NCBI GenBank assembly: GCA_023525975.1 | Contig: CM042027.1 | Coordinates: 86,336,007 to 86,400,006, forward strand | Direction: 5' to 3' | Origin: Smallanthus sonchifolius | Taxonomy: Eukaryota; Streptophyta; Magnoliopsida; Asterales; Asteraceae | DNA length: 64,000 nucleotides | In this document: piece after piece, positions 57,350 to 64,000 of the stretch | Layout of the letters: each line of letters begins with the position of its first letter | Numbering within the stretch: the first letter of the stretch is position 1 | Translations under genes and position numbers: made by a program | Notes under the pieces: model-generated | The model's input: only the letters and a program-made list of their open reading frames with translations | Databases searched by the model: none | What the model was told of the DNA's origin: nothing

Positions 57350-60300
57350 TCAAACAAAAGACCAGTTGATGAACATAAAGCAAATGCAATGAGCATGATC
57401 CTCTTCATTCACCACTTTCCAAGCCACCGCTCGCTCATAAGACACCGGTTTCCCCATACTCGATACACAGATACCTCCTTGAAGACACGCGAAACCCTGT
57501 TGTATTATTTGTGGGAACTCGGAACACAAACCTTTTCTTCCATTTTCATCTAGTATTTTCTCCAAACTGATGTCTTGAAGTGCCACTAGTGTTGTTTCAA
57601 GCATATCAAGACCAGCTTGATTAGCAAATGTAAAAACTGGCATCGCCTGCATCAAACCATAACGGTTTAGTGGTCTAATAACTTAGCCAAAATCACATAA
57701 CTAGGAACCATTGGTTCAATATGGCTAACCTTCATTGAGCAGCTTAAGATTGCATCCGAGTGGTGCCACATAGATTTAAGAATCGAGTCGCTCCCTTCAC
57801 CCGTTACTTTAAGTAGCTCCACACCCAAGTAGCACCTGTTTCACAAGCCAAAAGTGTTAGCACACAACTCAACCCGACCCAACTTGTTTTCACAATCTTC
57901 AGGTCACACATTACCCAACAAGCCCGGCCCAGACCCGACCATTTTGCCACTCATTACCTGTAACTATGGGAAATCCAACAGGCTAAAGTATGTGCTTCGG
58001 GAGTACCCAATGGTGAGTGAATAGCTCCGTATGGAGACGGGGATAATGCAGAGGCTACCCTCTGAACCGATGATATTATGCTGCGGACATATTGGCGGGC
58101 CATAGCCGAGACACTTTCTTGCATATGACTCTCAAATGCAAACTGAAAAGCAATTGTCACCATAGATCTTGCACTGCCAATACTGGCATCTCGTTCACCA
58201 GATAATTTATTCCCGGACCCTCGAACTTCAAGCGCAGACGCAAGATCAAGGGTTCGATTCGGGCTCGAATCCCCCTGTTTGTATGTTGCAGTTTATTTAG
58301 ATGAACACAAACACCAAGGAACAAAATATTTATGTGACCACAATTGAGTCCTAACCTTGCAAGAATCAAGAGGAATGATGCGAAAACCGGAAGGCAAAAG
58401 GGGCGCCTCGTCAGCAAAAGAAGCATCGATTGGAGCAAATATAAGTTCTGAACACATACCAACTGCCTTTTCGTCCGTCCCACTGCACAGCTATTATATT
58501 TGCAAGAATGTAAATAGATAAAAATGGTAGAAAATTATTAATCTGTTTAATGATATGTGAAAGAAAAAAATACAAAAATAGTTAAATGACAAGCGGTTAA
58601 ACTACTCGTACTTGCAGTAAAAGCATGTCTCGACCCATTAGTGCATCTTCGGGACAAAGCCCGACTCCCTCCAACTTGATCACCTCCAAAAGCTATATAC
58701 CACAGAGGTTAACATTTCTTCAAAATCTGGATAGGACTTGTTAAAAATAGAGGTGGCAATCTTGACCCTTTTGGCCCAACCCATTTGGCAAATTACCATT
58801 TTGGCCCAACCCATTTGACAAATTACCACCCATTTGGCAAATTACCCAACCTACCCCCACATCCAATACTAAAACAAGTAAATTAAAAGTGACTAACTTA
58901 CCTCTTCATGCTCGATTGTATGAGCGAGAGGAAGACTAACTTGACCCCCAAAATTACTGGCTCGAGTCCCAGGTAAGCTACAGGGACCAAGTTTGATTGC
59001 TGCAGCCAAGTAAGCATCAACATTGTTGTCGGCCCATTCGGAACGGTGCTCCCTCAGAAACCTAAGCAAGAGGGCTGGAGGAACATTCTAGAAAATACAC
59101 AAAATGTCAAGAAAATATGTACATGAATAGATTTTGAATTCATAATCCACATAAGCCTTGGTGTTCAATGCTGACCTGTAAAAGCATAGACGCTTTTGCA
59201 CACAAGATAGAAGTGTTAACGGATGGGTATCCATTTGAGAAGGAAAGATTTAATCCCATAAGCTTTTCGGGTGAAGTGTTTACAAGAATTGTAACATCAT
59301 CTATTCCATCCGTGCCCAGTAATGACCATCCCTCATCAGCAAACCCGTTTACAGCCTCGTTAAATCCTCTAAAAAGAACAAATGGGTCATTTCAGGGATT
59401 ATTTTATCTCTACCGGGTTACTGAATAAAATTAAATTGCAATAATGGATCGGGTTAAGGTTATATTTTCCTTAACGAGTCAAGCAAATAAAATTCAAAAA
59501 ACAGCTAATAACGAAACGAGTAAAACGTTTGGTAAGTCCACCAAAGTGCAATTCGAATGCATAAAACCTCCTAAATCTTTTGTTCAAAAGATATTGTTGA
59601 AAAAATAGAAGTTCTATAATTAATTTAGAGGCACCAATTGGCATTTGTTGATAAAACATTCACACAAAAAGTGTATCGGGCCAACCCAGCCCGTTTATTT
59701 TGCAATTTCTACCTGAAACTGACCCTAAAGGTATACTTTAGCTACCTGCTCAATCTCTGGCTTAGTGCTCTTAAAGCTGCAGGTCTTCGGCCCCAATTAG
59801 GGGTACTGGCCTGAGAAACCTCCTGAGCTATTTGCCTCAGCTGGCGTAACGCCTATCCAAGGATAAAAAAACCTTAAAATCCCCAAACCCGTAACATAAA
59901 CTAAAAAAAAGAGGATTTAACTTGTCACCATCATAGTCGTTTTTTGAGCTAGAACGGTTGGTGAATCATACAATGGACGCAACACTTCAGGTACACTCCA
60001 TGCCTATTTAGTAATGCACATAATAATTCAAACTTCCAAATTATCATATACATGTATCATAAAATCTAGTAAAGTATGAATCTTTACCTCTAAATTCATA
60101 TGATCCACAATATGTATGATTGACCCGCCTCCTTCACAAGGTCTAATAAGGTACCCGCTAGGCAGCATTTCTGCCCGCACAAAATTTGGCACTGACGGTA
60201 TGCTCGGGCCATTCTGGGTGTTTGATAGTGATCTTTCACAGACCACTAGACTGCCATCTTCAGTAACAGAAGTATAGCGTAACAACCAGAAGTCACGAGC

Positions 60301-62659
60301 TGTAGCCAAAGTTGTAGGGGCATAAAGCTACAACATGATATGAATTAAGAGTATAAGAACGGTACAAGCAACGGGCCTTAACTAATAACCAACAAAAATA
60401 GCAATTAGGATCAATTATTAGTCACCTGCATGTATAAAAGCTCAATGGTTCCACCATTGGCAGTGGGCAGAACGTCGAGGACATCAACGGCTCGACAGTC
60501 ACGATACCACGAGGGGCGATCCTTGAGGATCTCGGCGACCTGATGAAGTATATTAAATGAGATAAAACAGTAGCTCGTACTTTTCCACTTACGTCACCTA
60601 ACAATAACCAAGTTTATTCACTGTTTCACTAAAGTCAATCAAACGTTTTTCTAACTACAAAATCCACTCAAGTTTTGATACCGGTCCACTGTTGTGGAAG
60701 TTTTTATAAATGTTAAAACTAGGTGATATAAAAGGAACAAATATAAAACTTGGTTACTAACTATTGATTATTCTTTTCAAGTTTAACCTGGAATAAAAGG
60801 TAATTGTGAAGAAAAAAGTCCCTAAATAATAACTAAGTTTCAAAATTGTTACATTTATGTCACATTAGTTGAAATAATTATTAGACAGTTTATAACGTAA
60901 CAGTATTGAAACTACAGTGGTTTTTATGATTATAAAGAAGACATTGAATGAATTTATTAAAACAATATTTGGTTAAAACCCTCCATTTGAAATATGTAGT
61001 AAAGAATGGTTTTGTTACTTATATTTAAGTTTTATACACATGCGCATGCGCTCATATATTACTTACCCTTGTAGGCTCAAGACCGACCAAGCCACACGCC
61101 AGTGCAACCATGAGAAATAGCAACGATTCCAATGGAATCCGGACCAGGCTACAACAAAAGGCAAAAAAACATTTGCAAATTAACTAAGTCCCATTAATCT
61201 CTAAATGCAGATAAATCAATATAACATCACTTAATATAAACATTAGGATCTACGCTACCTTCATTCCAGGCATCTGGACCCACTCGACAGCGGTTCCAGT
61301 AGCCTTCGAAAGAAACTCTGTTAAAGTTTCTTCTGCAATGGACAAAAGTCTGAAAAAAGATGAAAACAGTTAAACAAAATACTTTCCAAATTATAACAAA
61401 AAATAAAGAAATCAAAAAACCAACTGACCCAGCAGGACTAGCATCCCGTGGAGGATGCTGCGGGGTTGACTGGCGTTGACCGCTAGTCACAACCGATTCA
61501 CAGCTAGTGTCCTTAGTAGCAGGTGTAGTCTGCAAATCAAAAAATCTTGATATATCAATTTCTAGAAATCTAAATGCACAAAGTGATAGAGGCTTCAAGT
61601 AATATATATTTTTATTTTTATTTTATAACTTTTATTATAAAATATTTTATAAGAAAATGAATATAATGTTCTATATTTTGATATAAATTTTATAAAAAAG
61701 CTAGCCGAATAAAAATAAAATTTCATTGGCCGAAATATTTGATAAAACTCCGTTTTCTATATAATTTATATTGAAATATTATAAATATATACACATCGCA
61801 ACACCATATTCGTTTTTCATGAAATATTTATATTAAAAGTTATAAAAGAAAAACAAACATATATATATATATTAATATTAAAGGCAAATTGGTTTTTAAT
61901 AACACTCATTGACTGATAATAATACAAACCAACGGTTTAGCCGGTGCTAAATTTAACGTTCACTTTTGTTGTCAATGACAATCTCAGTAGCATAATAATC
62001 ATCGACTTACACTCGATTTTAATTTATTTTCACTCAAAATGACAATTTTAAATGAAATTTTGAAACGTACAAGTGAAATCGAGTGTAAATATATGATGAT
62101 TATGACCAAACTGTTATTTTAGATTATTAAAAATCAATTTGCCTGAATTAAAATCCCATTACTTTAGCACATAGTAGATGAAAAAATCAGAAATGTAGAA
62201 GAAATAAAGACTCACATTTCGTGAATGTTGACGAAAACAGCCATTTTCATACACAAGGTGAGACACCTGCTTCTGCAGACGATCATTTTCCTCCATTAAC
62301 AGCTTATTCATGGCACTCAGCTTCCGATTCACAGATTGAAGCCGACAAGCCTCTTTCCTCTGTTTCTCTCTGCATCTGCAAATCAAAAATTAAACCAAAA
62401 AACTTAAACCCAAATCTTCACAATCATCAAACCTATTCAAATCCCACCTTCGATTTTGGAACCAAACTTTAATTTGTTTGGGTTCAATGTTAGATAGAAT
62501 AGCACATTCACGAATGAGTTGTTGACGACGAAGAGAAGTGGGTTTTGGGCACTCGTGATATAGCCTTTCTAGGGCTTCAACCTGCTCAGGTGTGTACCGA
62601 ACGTATTTACCGTTATCCGTTATTGCACCTTTACCATCCTTGCAGGTCATCGTCATCAT
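57350..62659 (-). pseudogene. class III HD-ZIP (ATHB15/ATHB8-like) gene with a 14-bp frameshift deletion
   Basis: Transcription factor family controlling vascular and meristem patterning. Sixteen coding exons with GT/AG borders: 62448-62659, 62216-62375, 61429-61529, 61259-61349, 61067-61148, 60426-60539, 60088-60327, 59929-60003, 59746-59852, 59176-59368, 58902-59087, 58612-58692, 58356-58490, 57958-58274, 57730-57835 and 57350-57646. Homeodomain (KQIKVWFQNRR at its end), leucine zipper (NRKLSAMNKLLMEENDRL), START, and C-terminal MEKHLA (ANQAGLDMLETTLVALQ to NWSFV) are present. Coding exons total 2,497 bp; adding 14 gives 837 codons, the usual family length (836 residues). The deletion lies in exon 5 at about 61094-61099, between SHGCTG and ACGLVG, and brings TGA into frame. 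All other exons look intact. Start at MMTMTCKDGK; an in-frame ATG lies 24 bp further upstream. Confidence 0.9.
61138..61269 (-). promoter_or_regulatory. miR165/166 target site split by an intron
   Basis: In the spliced transcript the end of exon 4 (CTGGAATGAAG, ending 61259) joins the start of exon 5 (CCTGGTCCGG, from 61148). Together they match the class III HD-ZIP miR165/166 complementary site with perfect central and 3' pairing. As in Arabidopsis members, the site straddles the exon 4/5 junction in the START-coding region. Skipping exon 5 would remove half of it. Confidence 0.9.
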
Positions 62660-64000
62660 CGTGCACTCTGGTTTTAGATTCAAGAATCGATGGTGTTAAT
62701 TGGCTTCAATGGTTCCTAACCTCTGAAACATGTTGATTCTGTGGAGAGTTGAAAATGATGCTCCGGGAAAGAAAGAGATTGGATTTTTAGGAACTCTAAT
62801 TATGAAAGGAAATAGAAGAGAGATCTTTTGATGGTTTTACCTGATGATTGATTTGATATGTGGAGTGGAGGTGTCTGTTGGTTTGCTTTTAGATGTTTTC
62901 ACACACGGGTTTTCTTAAAAGGTTTTCTTAGGAGGTGTATTTCACAAAAACTAGAAACATCTTCGACAGATTTTGAATTACTTGGGGATGTTTGGGTAGA
63001 CTGATGTACGAATCTTTCCTGATAAAACGTGTCAATTGAGCCCACGCAGTTAAAAAAAATATTTTCACTTGCTATCCATTTGTATTGTAGGGAACATATT
63101 TAAATCTTTATGGAAATTACCTGTTTACCCTGTGATATTAAATTTGATACTGTAATCTGAAAAACAATATTGGGTTGGGAGTGGCTTAACCGAATCATTG
63201 GTTAATTACTTGATTCGGTTTGATTGGTTGGTTATTCGGTTATAATTTAGTTAATTCGGTTATTTAATCACGGTTAATAATTATACAACTTTTGCTCTAC
63301 TTTAATTTTTAAAATCTAATTCTACTCTTTTAGTTAGTCTTTATATTTTACATCATCATAATGTGATTAATCTATGTGATGTAGGTTTAAATAATCAATT
63401 ACGAAAAAAATTTCAAGAATCCTTAAAATTTGTTTGACATATTCTATACGAAAATGTTTCATTTTCATAAGATTTTCTTGAGTGTTGTACAAAAGGCCCA
63501 ATAATGTATGTATGTTAAACCTTTAGAAGCGATTATAGATTCTAATTAGTCAATAAATATCGATTTCAACGCATTTTTTTTTATTTTTTGATCGGAGGTT
63601 TCTAAAAAGTATATAAAAATCAAGTATTTCTAAAAAGTATATAAAAATAACTTAATTATTAAATTTAAACTATCATGTATTAAATTTATGATCATTTTAA
63701 AGTGGTTTGGCAGATGGCAGAAGAGGTAAATATATTAAAAGAGGGGGCTTGAAATGAGATGGTGGCATTGGAGGTTTCTTGGGACAAAGAGAACACCATG
63801 ATGACGGCTTTGCATGCGCCTCGATTTTGCGCTTTCTTTTTTTATTTTTATTCTTTTCAAAAAAGCATTGTCATTTTCATTCACTTTTTTATTGTCCTTC
63901 GGTTTTTTAAATTTTCACTTTTACTCCTTTTAAATTTTCACTTTTACTCCCTTTACGTATGCTAGTTGACGTATTGTCGATGTGCACTTTTATAATGACG
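62660..64000. other. upstream region of the HD-ZIP III gene
   Basis: Likely 5' leader (possibly with an intron, since class III HD-ZIP genes often have one; not shown here) and promoter. AACCGAAT-type simple repeats occur at 63180-63290. A T-rich tract at about 63835-63960 ends the window. No other gene. Confidence 0.45.

Overview
This is a gene-poor, AT-rich stretch of a nuclear plant genome, from a eudicot and possibly Asteraceae (an impression from gene structure and repeat style, not proven). The evidence is spliced plant gene families (hexokinase, IQD, OXS3-like, 2OG oxygenase-like, class III HD-ZIP) separated by dense, nested transposable elements. No bacterial or organellar features were seen. 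Coordinates of spliced genes were derived by hand from reading frame and GT/AG junctions.

Layout. 0-6 kb: a minus-strand hexokinase pseudogene, broken by a 2.6 kb gag-only copia-like LTR element that replaced part of an exon, and by two other frame lesions. 8.6-14.3 kb: a Mutator-like (MULE) region holding an intact GC-rich 448-codon ORF resembling the ATHILA ORF-1 family and a four-exon MULE transposase gene (FAR1-type DNA-binding, DDE, SWIM, start of an OTU domain). Both are flanked by many short TATACG...CGTATA palindromes, including a 176-bp near-perfect palindrome. 15.5-16.2 kb: two MITE-like units in head-to-head orientation. 16.6-19.3 kb: a solo LTR with 5-bp target duplication. 20.6-21.6 kb: a LINE tail. 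22.0-33.6 kb: a PIF/Harbinger-like element (transposase relic plus split ORF1) interrupted by LTR-retrotransposon sequence, including a Ty3-gypsy (Athila-like) gag-pol frame of about 1,790 codons.

35.1-37.8 kb: an intact three-exon IQD calmodulin-binding gene. 39-46 kb: a Helitron-like element, two further LINE tails and a hAT-type MITE with a perfect 8-bp target duplication. 47.1-48.0 kb: an intact two-exon OXS3-like gene. 51.2-53.4 kb: a second solo LTR with perfect 5-bp target duplication. 55-56.7 kb: a three-exon 2OG-Fe(II) oxygenase-like gene with a frameshift and a nonsense codon. 57.3-62.7 kb: a 16-coding-exon class III HD-ZIP gene (ATHB15/ATHB8-like), complete except for one 14-bp deletion in the exon that follows the miR165/166 site junction.

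The host genes show no operon-like relationship. The pattern is of two intact genes (IQD, OXS3-like) and three damaged ones (hexokinase, 2OG oxygenase-like, HD-ZIP III) in a repeat-rich region. The least conventional content is the MULE/ATHILA-like palindrome region and the HD-ZIP III lesion, whose host exon is phase-symmetric and could be skipped in frame.
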